DNA of 64,000 nt from Casuarina equisetifolia (Eukaryota > Streptophyta > Magnoliopsida > Fagales > Casuarinaceae). A model generated the notes under the pieces. That model made no database searches and was not told where the DNA came from. It saw only the letters and a list, made by a program, of their open reading frames with translations. Where the stretch lies: positions 8,132,001 through 8,196,000 of the forward strand of contig CM052356.1 of NCBI GenBank assembly GCA_028551475.1, given 5' to 3'. Numbering within the stretch: position 1 is the first letter of the stretch; each line of letters begins with the position of its first letter. Made by a program: the position numbers and the translations under genes. Of this stretch, positions 36,421-47,706 are shown piece by piece.

Positions 36421-36770
36421 TGAACTTAAGACAATAGAACTTGAAAAAGAGAAGGAAGAATGATAACTTACTTAGATTCTTGGTGGTGCATAAGGTTTCT
36501 AAATTAACAAGTGCCTACTTGATACCATGTAAGAAAGTATTGAATAGATTTGAGGGAATGGCTAAGATGAAGGAGGCAAATTGGAGTCTAAAAATGTTAC
36601 TTGTATTTCTTGGCACAATAATGTACTCTTTACAATTTGACACCAATCTATTGTTGTGGCATTATTAATTTATGTAGATGACATGTTAATTGTGGTAAAC
36701 AATGAAGAGGCAATTAAGTAGGTGAACTCTTGCCTTCACTCTAGATTCCACATGAAGGACTTTGCTAATT
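36421..36770 (+). mobile_element. Ty1/copia RT relic, third copy, truncated
   Basis: Matches 13130-13460 and 16920-17260. The frame at 36441-36668 and its continuation read as an RT fragment with YVDDMLI near 36672. It stops abruptly at about 36770, where a different copia sequence begins. Confidence 0.65.
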
Positions 36771-39700
36771 CTAATGCCCAATATCCAGATACAATTCCTC
36801 ATGTGTATCCTATCAATAATACATAGATCTTAGATTTTGGTGCAAATGAACACATAGTATGTGATCTCAAGTACATGTATACTTTTACTCTATGTACTTT
36901 TCAATGTTTGTTTATAAAATTGCTTGATTGAGCACGATTTCACCTACCTATGAATTACAACTTAGACATGTATTACATGTATCTAACCTCTATTTTAACT
37001 TGATATTAATAGCCATATTAACAACTAACAATGCATGTGCTATTATCTTTTTTTCTTACTTTTTGTGTGTTTTAGGACTTCATGCCTAGAGTTATGATCA
37101 TATGGGGTAAAGCTACTTGTGGTCTCAATTTCCTTGCTCTTTCTATTAATAGTCTTCACTCATATTTACAAAATCATGTTTCGTTTTATGTAGGCATGTA
37201 ACTTCTGATAATAACTCTTATAATATTGGCACAAAAGAGTTTGTAATACTTACGTTAGCAATGAATATGATACTTGGCATCAATGTCTTGGTCATTTGTT
37301 TCTATGATCTTTTTCTACTCATGAAAAGCACATAAAACATCATAACTTCTTTACATGTTGTATACATCCTTTGGCTAAATAAACTTGCTTTTGTTTTCCC
37401 ACTTTGTCAAAATAAAAGTACTACTAGCTTTTAGTTGGTTTATATGGACTTATTGAGGCCATATGGAATTCTTAACCATGATGGCTCATAATATTTTTTT
37501 TACAACTATTGATAATTATTCCACAACTACATGGGTCTTCTTCATTTGGTTGAAAGATCAAGTTTTTTCAATCATTTGTATGTTTATTACCTTGATACAC
37601 ATGCAATTTGGATGATTAATCATATGCATTCACTTTGATAATGGCATCGAATTTTTCTTTGCTAGATATGTAGATTTTCTTAGTACTTGTGGTATCATTC
37701 ATGAGACTTCATATATTTATACTTCTTAGTAGAATAGGGTAGTAAAATGTAAATAGAAATATCTTTTAGATGTAACATGGGCATTGATGTTAAGGTTCAT
37801 ATTCCTTCTCATCCCTGCAGAGATAATGTATTTTCCCAACTATTTACCTCATTAATTGTTTACCTACCACTATAATTTCCTACCAAACTCCTTATTAGCT
37901 ACTTTATGATAAAAAAAAACCATCAATCTCTTATTTTTGAGTCTTTGGTTGTTGCTATTATGCTACTACTTTAGGTCATTGAGATAAGTTTGCTTCATAA
38001 GCAACTTATTGTATTTTTATGGGTTACTTTTCTCTTTAGAAGGGATATCATTTGTACAATCCTTCTATTAATACATTTTTTCTCAATTAAGATGTAATGG
38101 TTTATAACTATGAGTTTCCTTTTTTGTCACAATTGATGAAGCCTTTTTTCAATTAGCTCGAGCCTCCATCTAATCACTTTCTTATCAAGGATCTTGCACC
38201 TTGATTTTGAGACCTACTTAAGTGAATCCATCGATTCACACAACTATCCTACCTAAGGACCCACTAGATCCTCCTTTTGATACACAACCACTATCAAATA
38301 TTGTACTTGCTCCTTTTCTAAAAGGAGTAGCTAATCCTTCAACTTGCCACTCCACCAAGCCCATATGTCCTCTCATATGGATAGTAGACTATGTCTATGT
38401 AGCCATGTAGACTAGCTCTACCAATTCACTATATTCTATTTCCCGAACCATTTCTTTTCAACAGTTAAAACCACATTACCACTATTTATAGCCTTTATAT
38501 TAACCATACATGAGCCTTTTTTTTACTATTAGGCACTTATAAACTCCCATTAGATTGCTGCTATAGAGCAAAAGTTCACAACACTTACAAATAACCACAC
38601 ATAAGTTTTAGTGCCACCTTCTTCAAGTTAGAGTATAATTGGTTGTAAGTAGGTGTATAAGATTAAGTATAAGGTGGATGAGAACATAAAGTAGTGTAAG
38701 GCCTAATTGTAGCTAAAGGATACAATTGACGAGAGGACTTTGATTATAGGGAAACCTTTTGGCCTACTACAAAGATGGTTATTATTTGCACAGTCATTGC
38801 CTTGACTTTAGTTAAAATTTAGACTCTTCATTAGGTTGATGTTTATAACAATTTTCTACATAGTGATTTAATAGTGAAGGTTTTTCTAGAACTTTCACGT
38901 ATGGGGGAGGGATTTGTATGCCATTTGAGAAAGTCACTTTATGGACTTAAGCAAACATCGTGTCAGTGAAATACAAAGTTTACAAAGACTCTTTTAGTTG
39001 GATTTGTTGAATCCTTTCATGATTATACCTTTTGTACTTAGAGGTGAGGGAACACATTTGTAATCTTGGTAATTTATGTGGATGATATCCTCACCATAGG
39101 TAATCATTTGCCTTTTATCAATGGTTTAAAAGGTTATTTGAACTCTTGCTTTCACATGAATGATTTGGGTTAATTCAAATATTTTTTAATAGTTGAGATC
39201 ACATGACCTTGTATTGTTATTTACACTAATCAACATAAATATGTGTTAGAGCTCATATCTAAGGCAACACTTGCACTTACTCCTATGAAATGAAATAAGA
39301 AGCTAACCACTATTGAGTATGATGATGGACTTGAGGTTAAGAAACATGTTGTTGTGCTTAAGGATGTAGTGTCATATCAACGATTTGTTGGTAAGATAAT
39401 CTACTTAACTATGATGAGACCAAATATTAACTTTATTGTATAACATTTGAGTCAATTTTTTTCAAGCCATAAAAAGTCTCACATGGATGCTACACTGTAA
39501 GTACTTAAGTATAAATGTTACCTTGGATTAGAACTTTACCTTTCAATATCCTCACTTATGGCCCTTATAGCTTTCTATGATTTTGACAATGATACTTGTC
39601 ATATGACTAGGTAATCAATTACAAGATATTGTATTAAGCTAGGAAATCTCTTATTTCTTAGAAGACCAAGAAGTAACCTATTGTTTCATGGTCTTCTATT

Positions 39701-40040
39701 GAGACAATTTTTGAAACAATATGGCCTTTTAGGTTACCTCAAGATTTGGGGGTGCACTTATGCCTACATGTGCCATTACATTGTGATAGTAAAGTAGCAC
39801 GTCATATTGTGAACTTAGTATTTCACGAATACATGAACCACAATGAGGTCGACTTCCATTTTATTCAAGAAAAGTTCTTAAGTGGACTTATTACTACATG
39901 TTTTATTCGTTCCTTAGAGTAACCCATTGACTTTTTAACCAAGTCTCTTGGCAGCCACTGATACTCTCATTTACTGTCCAAACTTGGTGGGTTTGATTTG
40001 CAAAAACCTTCAACTTGAAGGAGAGTACTAGAACATACAG
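36771..40040 (+). mobile_element. Second, unrelated Ty1/copia relic, plus strand
   Basis: Translation in shifting frames shows copia domains in order: a protease-like WILDFGANEHI near 36825 (active-site Ser replaced by Phe), GAG-pre-integrase near 37265, integrase core near 37430-37740, RT near 38780-39190 with an intact YVDDIL near 39080, and RNase H near 39590-40000. Stops and shifts occur throughout. No LTR pair could be delimited. Confidence 0.7.
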
Positions 40041-41394
40041 GTTATTAGGCCTCGTCATAAGCCCATGGTCCAATGGGGATTTACGCATTGCTTTTTTTTT
40101 GTTTTTAATAGTTTGAAGTGCTGTTTTTAGCACATTATGATTTTTTTAAGAAAGTTGGTAGAAACCACCTTAAGGACACACCAAAAACTCCCTTAGTCTT
40201 CCTTTTATTGCCTTCCAATTTCTTTGCCCACGTTTCAATCACCAAAGCTTTCGCAAGTTTTCATAAAGCAATGTCTTGGTTTCTAAGAAGTCACTAGAGC
40301 TTTTCCTCAAAATCATCAATCCTTCCTACAAGTGATTTTTGGCATCCATAGCCCAAAATCACATAGACTAATCCAATATCTAGAAGTCTTTATATTTATT
40401 AAAAGTTGACGAATTCCATTGATAGAACTAGAAGTTATGTCCTTATTTGTGTTATGTCAGCCGTGTCGTTTGCTAATCAAGACATACTACACGAACTCAT
40501 CAAAACCTGTCATAAATTACAAATTGATCCTGGAACGTGTTAGAAATAGCGTATTAGAGGCATTAGAAGGTACAAAACTCTTAAAGCATAACCCTGGAAT
40601 GAGTCTGAAATAACTAACCGTTAAACATCTTATTGTCGAAGCAAATTTGATAAAAAAAAAAGATGTAGGGTGTTTATATTATGATTCTTATTCATTTTAG
40701 TGTAAGCTTAAATAGATGAGCACATCCTAAGCTTATGACATTAGTTCACTTAATATGTAAAGTACTTATAAAATAAAGGTATCTTCCGTGGCCTGGCCAT
40801 AACAACGATCGAGGAAATCAAAAGTCATGGATCTCCTCCGTAGCCACAGTAATAAGGATGTTTCTGTTACCTTTTGACTTGTACTTGGGAATGTTTAACT
40901 AATTTCAAGGTCTTTAGTTGTTGTAGGTGATCCAATCAAGAATTCGCCGACTATGGGATTCTCTTGATAGAGTCACCCACTCTGAGAAGCTTCCTTGTAG
41001 TTGCTCCAATAAAGTCACAAAGGTTTTAAATCCAAAATCTTTAGTGGCCAACTATCATGCACCTTTGACTAAAAGGCAACCTGCCACTGTGGCTTTTGGT
41101 GAAAGAGAATAGATTTATTGATCTTGAATTAAAACTCCCCAAAGTTGTTTGCGTTATTCTAAAGGACCAAAGACGTAGGTTTATATTTTAACCTCAAGTT
41201 TTAAACAGTAATGCATTAAGTCTTCCATAATATTTTTGGCAGTAGATTTCTTAAAGTTACAGCCATCAAGCCAACAAGTAAAGATGCCCTAAGTAAACAA
41301 AGTGTTATGCTGGATCCCAATTGTAAACATCAATGCATCAAGTCTTCTTTAATATTTTTGGGCACTAAGATTACTTAAAGTTATGCGAAACAAT
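40041..41394. other. Intergenic DNA between the copia relic and unit D
   Basis: No gene is recognised. Sequence 41203-41270 is imperfectly repeated at 41325-41385 (both contain GCATC/TTAAGTCTTC, TAATATTTTTGG and TTAAAGTTA), a small local duplication. Confidence 0.4.
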
Positions 41395-43337
41395 ATGTTA
41401 AATGAAGTTGGCCGCTGTCAAACTGTTCTGATATTTAAGAAAGGTTTCGATTCCTCAAACTTGTGATGTTTTTCCACGTATTTCATAGATTTTTTATCCC
41501 CTGGTATTGAAAAGAGTGGGTGTTCTGAATTTCTTTTCGTTCGTATCTTTTCTTGCATTTATGAATATACTTTTTAAAATTTTCTAAATAAATTTAAAAA
41601 GAAAAAAGACGGCATTCAAGAAAAGGTATTGGTTTCATTATTTCAACACAAAATTCTCACCTTGTACAGGAACTTATTTAATAACGTCAATTTGCAGTTC
41701 AATGAACTTAACTAGAGGCCAAATACGTTTATGTACAGATTTTCAGTAGTTAAAGCTCATAAAATAAGATACTTGACTATGATCGTGCTGAATAAAATGC
41801 CACCATTACTGTCTACGAGCTTATTTGCTACAATAACGATGGTTACTGCAAAAATCTAAATACAATAATTTGAGCAAAATACATGCAATGATTCTTGGAA
41901 TGTAATTTTTTTTTCTATTTCATTCTTAATATTGAAAACTAAATAATATTATGTAACGATTCTAAGTATTTTATTTGATTAGATGATTATATCAATTTAA
42001 CTTATTGGATTAGGTGGTTAGTTTGTGAAGTGGTTATAACAAATTATCTGATTAAATTAGGTGGTTCATTTATTATAATAGCTTTTTGAATCAACAAAAT
42101 TGTATTTAAATGGGATTTTTTTTTCTCTTGTAAGCAGCTTTTGGGAGTAATTCTCAAATGTGATCCCCTCTTTGGAGAGATCAGTTTTCCCTTAGAGGCA
42201 TAAAATTATTTTAACTGTGTTCCAATTATCAGCCACGTAACATATTATTCAAAAGTTGTAAAGATCATTTTTTGAGTTTCTTTCATTCAAAAGTTTACTA
42301 AAATGTCTCAAATTTTCGGAATATCGCGCAAAGTCAAGATCCAGATCCCAAAAGAACCGATGCACTTCGAAAGTGGAAATTTCTTCCAACCTTAAGGCAC
42401 GACATGGGTAGAACCTTTTGGCTTTGGTTGCCCAAGTCAAGTTCTCGGCTATTTAAGAGAAGACTAATATAAAGTATTTACTTGAGTGGTTGCCTTTCCG
42501 TCAAAATTGAGGACTTTGAATGGAATGTAGTAATGATTCAAGTGAAGCGATGAAATGCACCAAAGAACATGTCATTTTTTTTTTATAAAAAAATTAATCA
42601 GTATTTTTGAAAAAAAAAAAACTTAGTCCTTTTTTTTTTCTTTTTCTGAAAGGAATCCGAGAATTTATAACCATTTCTATGACCCGAAAACTTCTAGTTA
42701 TACTCTTCTTGGTCAACAAAAAAATAGGGAGCACTTATTATCTTAAATTCATGTAATGCTGCTCTGGACAAAGGGGTACTTATACTATTTGACTGAAGAA
42801 ACGTTCCATTCAGAACCCTTAAGCAGCGGGTGGCAACACTTCGCATACCAAACAAACCATCCACTAAAATATTTAAATGTTGTAAGCTTGAAAGAAGTTG
42901 GCTTGATTCAGTTCTAGAGCATTTATCTTCTGTTTAAATAGTATTATATGAAGATAACGTAGCCTTAACCGCACTAATGACTTATTTTAGTTCCTCGAAA
43001 CTGCAATCAGACCTCCTGTCTCCACTATTTTAATAAAAGCTATCACCTTTTCATTAATTTCCAATTTTAACGTCTCAAAATGAGTTCGACGAGTTAAAGC
43101 AAAATATTCAAAATGTCGGGGCCATTGTCTTCTCCTTTTCTGTTAATCCAATCAAATGGATACAATCCAGCAACAACGACAATACTATTGAGATTTGGGA
43201 AATCGGTATAGTATTATTCTAATCTAAGGACAGGAAAGTAAGCTTCGAATTTGTCGGCACATGACATCCTACATCCTTTGAAGTTTAAATGAAAATGGAA
43301 ATAAGACCTTTGAGTTAGTTGAGCCTTCTACACTCTC
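41395..43337 (+). promoter_or_regulatory. Upstream region of pseudogene D, paired with copy A upstream DNA
   Basis: 41395-41900 and 42290-42560 match 6180-7015. 42620-43337 matches 8160-8760. About 390 bases at 41900-42290 are extra relative to unit A, AT-rich, non-coding and without recognised termini. Unit D lacks the LTR-containing stretch present in unit A. Confidence 0.7.
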
Positions 43338-43347
43338 TATATATAAA
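43338..43347 (+). promoter_or_regulatory. TATA box of pseudogene D
   Basis: TATATATAAA lies 64 bases before the ATG, in the same context as in copy A. The pseudogene may therefore still be transcribed. Confidence 0.65.
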
Positions 43348-43401
43348 CAGCCCGGCTTTTTCCCCAAGAAACCAGTCCAGAGCCTTCTACTTCTCCCCAG
43401 G

Positions 43402-45884
43402 ATGTGGTCTGTTTGGCTTTCTGTCGTTAGCTTGCTTTTAGTGTTTGCCACGCATTGGGTTTATCGGTGGGGGAACCCCAATGCAGTGGCAGATTGCCTC
43501 CTGGCTCTATGGGACTCCCTCTGATTGGGGAGACCCTTCATTTTCTCGTTTCGAACAAGTCTATAGACATGCCACCTTTTATCAAGAAAAGGATGAAGCA
43601 GTAAGCCCCACAATAATCCTCGTGACTATTCGTCAAATGTTCTTGTTCGAAATGATTCCCTTGTTCCAATGACCAGTCCTCCAACAGTTTTCTTCGTTTT
43701 TCTTGGCAACCTTGACGTTTTTTATATGCATGTACCAACCAATAATATCTCGCTTTTGTTCTGTCATTTCAGATACGGACCAATATTTCGGACAAGCTTG
43801 GCAGGGCGACGGGTTGTGGTGTCATCAGATCCTGAGTTCAACTACTACGTTTTTCAACAAGAAGGAAAACTAGTCGAGCAGTGGTACATGGACTCCTTTG
43901 CAAAGCTTCTTCGTCAAGACACAACACGGATTAATGCTCACAAAAACGTTCATAAGTACCTCCGAAACCTAGTGTTGGGCCACTTTGGTTTTGAGGTTCT
44001 CGAGGACTCCATGCTGCCCAAGTTAGAGGATGCGATAAACCAAAGACTGCAGAGTTGGGCTAAGCTCCCAAGTTTAGAACTCCAGAGAATTACTGCTGGT
44101 GTAAGCAATTAACTAGCTGCTGCACACTACATTGAAATTTTTGAGATAAAAAAAAGCTTTTCTACATAGCGTGGGAATATGCTATGGTCTATGGCACAAC
44201 CTTCTTTTCACCCTTCTCAGTACTTGAATAGCTTTTGCAGGATATAAAACTTCTTATTGGGTTTACTGCAATTGCATTTTTGTTGGTCACTCGCAGATGA
44301 TCTTTGATTTCACAGCCGGACAATTGTTCAGTTATGATGCCGAGAATGCTGGGGAAAACGTTGGTGAGTCTTTCACCAACTTTATACAGGGACTCATGTC
44401 ATTCCCCATAAACATCCCCGGTACTGCTTACCATAGATGTCTACAGGTAAGTTGCCCAAATTCGACTCTTAAACTTCTTACATCTAAAACTTTCTTCTCT
44501 TTTATTTTCTTCCAGAAAAAGAAATAAGTTGATGAATATTAACTATAATAAGGAAGTCAATCTCACATATGCTACTCTGATGGTCATCCAGAACCAGAAG
44601 AAGGCAATAAACTTAATAACGACCGTGCTGGAAGAGAGAAAGCGTAATCCTGACATTCGTAAAGGAGATTTTCTTGAAAACCGAGTCGTTCCTGACAGAA
44701 AAATTTATTACCTCCATGATGTTTGGGCTTCTTCTTGCCAGCTTTGAGACTATATCATCAACTCTTACTTTGGCCATTAAGTTAATTACCGACCACCCCG
44801 AAGTAGTGCAAGGACTTACGGTTAGTGACAGCTAAAAACGTGAAAATTTCTTGATTCGGGTTTGGAAAACAACATTTTAGGCTTTTAGTGTTTCCAAAAC
44901 AACGTATGATATTTGGTTAGGAGGAACATGAAGCAATTATTAACAACAGAGAAGACGGCAATTCTGGACTCACATGGAGGGAATACAAATCCATGACCTT
45001 TACGCACTATGTGAGTAGATTCTCCCACTTTTCCATAGCTTTTTACTTTCTTGAAGTGCTTGACGGGCTTGTGGTTGTCGGCTAAATTTTTACTATCCAT
45101 TGAATCTGAAACGTAGGTTGTTAATGAATCGCTAAGACTAGCCAGTGTCGCTCCGGGGATTCTGAGAAGGACAATTCAAGACATTCAAGTAAATGGTAAG
45201 TTAACTCAAACCTGACAACACTTACCACAACCAATTTTTCAAATTGACTTATTTAAGACGTTTATACGGCCCTTTCTCATTCTATAGGTTATACAATTCC
45301 AAAAGGCTGGGCACTGATGGTTGTTCCTGCTGCCCTTCAACTTGATCCAAAAACTTATGAGGATCCTCTTGCCTTCATTCCATGGCGCTGGAAGGTCAGC
45401 TTTTTTCCCTTTTAATCTCTTTCGAGGTTGGTTAGAAAACAATTTGATAAGCTCATGGGTCCTCACCTTGACACAATTTAATATGCTCATGGGTCTAGTT
45501 GACTTACATTTTATTTTCCTAGTTGACTTACCTTTCATTTTCCTTAATCTTTCATGAACTTTGGTCCGAAGGATGTCTCAGCGAACATCACAGCAAAGAA
45601 TTTCGTACCATTTGGAGCAGGTATGACTTCATGTGCAGGAGCAGAGTTCAGCAAGGTGCTAATGGGTGTTTTTGTGCACGTTTTGATCACCAAATACTGG
45701 TACTTTCCATGTCCACATACATGCAAACGCATCACTAGGCCAAGCTTATAACAAAACTGACTTTTCAGTCGTAATTTGGGCTATGGATAGGTGGACCATA
45801 GTTAAGGCAGGAGAGGTGATTCGGTCTCCTGCCTTGGGCTTTGGAGATGGTTTTCACATTCAGGTTTCAGGGAAGCATGGATGA
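43402..45884 (+). pseudogene. CYP87-like P450 pseudogene D, nine exons, two frameshifts
   Basis: Exons: 43402-43600, 43773-44100, 44297-44446, 44592-44820, 44921-45010, 45117-45195, 45288-45394, 45572-45699, 45791-45884. Splice sites match copy A. Exon 1 lacks one base in the AACCCCAAATGC run (here AACCCCAATGC), which shifts the frame after about 24 codons. Exon 4 lacks 20 bases after GATTTTCTTGA, a second shift upstream of the I-helix. The remaining exons are open and include the ExxR motif and the haem loop FGAGMTSCAG. This is the copy closest to copy A and looks recently disabled. An allele or population variant lacking these deletions is conceivable. Confidence 0.9.
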
Positions 45885-47340
45885 TAGCTACTGGATTGGG
45901 AACGTCACTTTTCTTGAAGAAGCATGTCCATCCTGCTCTGCAACCCCTTTCCCTACGGCCTATGTTTTTGAAGATATTGATTCGCCAATTTTATAGTTGA
46001 CAAAGATGAAAAAGCTATTAACCCATCTAGTCTTCCTAGGGGAATACCGAAAGATGATATTGTTATATCTCTCTCTAATAAATAAAAGGAGTGGTTGTTA
46101 TTATTAGGATCCTTCTTTTACTTTGTTTCTCTTTCTTTCTCTCTTCATACGTGCGTGCGTCTCCTTGTTTGAACACTTAACGTGCAGATGGAAGAGTTTT
46201 GTCAAGATTTCTTTTCTACAGTAATTTATAAGCGAAAGTTGCAGTCGAATTATGAACATGAAATGCTTTGCCATCCAAGACAACGGAATAATGCTTGTAC
46301 TTTTTCTGCCTTTCTCTCATACAAATTTGCATTTTCTTTCTACAAGTTCCACCTGAATTTTACCTCAAGAAATTACAGGGCAATCAAGGTGAAAAAAATT
46401 GTTTTAATAACTGATTTCTTTAATATCTTGCAAATCATTTGCTTTGCCACCTTTTAGATTGACTACAATTTTCCATCACTTCTCTAAATGATGTATAAAG
46501 CTACAAAATAGAAAGTATAAATTAGTGTAATATCGCTCCATGAAACATGAAAGAAGAAGATGGACGGTTTACATCATAGACAGCAGCGGTTAAATGAATG
46601 AACTCCTAGTTAATAAGGGAGAAACAAGTACCAGGAATTAGAGCTTATTTTGCTAACATATATAACTTGTATTGTTTATCTGTCCAAAAAAACTATCGAT
46701 CCTATGTTTAGCAAATCTTTAGTCAAGCATCTAGATGAAAAATTGATCATTTTGCTCCCATTAGAAGGCTTCAAGAGCGAATTAAAGAAGGAGATAATAG
46801 AATATATTCCAATACAATAATTTAGTAATTAAATTTGTAACTAACGATGGACTACCAATCAATGACTACAAAATGTACAATTATATAAATTTGTTACATG
46901 TGTCAAATTAGTGATGATTTTGAATGATATTAAGTATAAAATTTTGCACTACCCATCGACTGCACATGGTTTGGTATGGCTGCAATTGCTGACCCGTCCG
47001 AGGAAGATTTGACGTTCCCTTATGCCATCCTTTTCAGAGGTTAAAAATGTGCACTTTTCTCCTACAACTACACTTATGTCACATGTTTTTGTAATTTTGA
47101 ATTCAATAGGAATTAAATCAAAATTTAAATTCTACTATCACCTATTTCAGCCGAATCAAACATAAAGTTCAATAAAGCATATGACATTATGGCCAAATTA
47201 TCATTGTTATATTTTCTCATTTTACGTTAATTTAAACATGCATATCTTCTATGTTATATGCTGAAAATTGACATATAATTTAATTAAGAATAAGATCGCT
47301 GTAATTTTTTTCCTCAACCTTCATGTTTTTCTTTTAATAT
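45885..47340 (+). repeat. Downstream block behind pseudogene D
   Basis: Parallel to 11324-12780 behind copy A and 34514-36060 behind copy C. AATAAATAAAA near 46078 could serve as a poly(A) signal. The copia RT relic found behind the other units is absent, so the duplicated unit ends here near 47340. Confidence 0.7.
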
Positions 47341-47706
47341 TGTGAATGTTGAACGCTCTATTGCTGTCTTACCGATGTTATCACTCTTCTTGACATCTCG
47401 GTTTTGGTACTAAGCCTCCTATCTTGGGCCTTGATGTACGCACTGAACAAGGAAGCTTCGACCATGAAGAATTGGGCCTTGTCTTCCTTAAATAATATAA
47501 TTGACGTAATTTGGAATTTTGTTCAATGATTGGCCGGCAACATCAATGATTGACAGGCAAGTGTTTGGAGTTTGCACGGTGGGTTTGGCATCACGTCTGT
47601 GGATCAAAATTCAGAGCCACGATTTCGGCTGCTGCCTTGTCTGATCCCAATCAGTATCGCCTTTAGAAACGGATTTCACCGGTAAGGGCCATAGTTGCTG
47701 ACATCA
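47341..47706 (+). promoter_or_regulatory. Upstream region and 5' leader of the AAE1-like gene
   Basis: Single-copy DNA where the P450-array similarity ends. It should hold the promoter and 5' UTR of the ligase gene. No clear TATA box was identified. Confidence 0.4.

Noticed and set aside
43445-43672. Open frame starting [10 protein letters not shown] in exon 1 of copies B and D, seemingly a conserved small protein
   Set aside because: It is the shifted reading of P450 exon 1 after one-base deletions, running into intron 1. Conservation reflects the duplicated P450 exon, not a separate gene.
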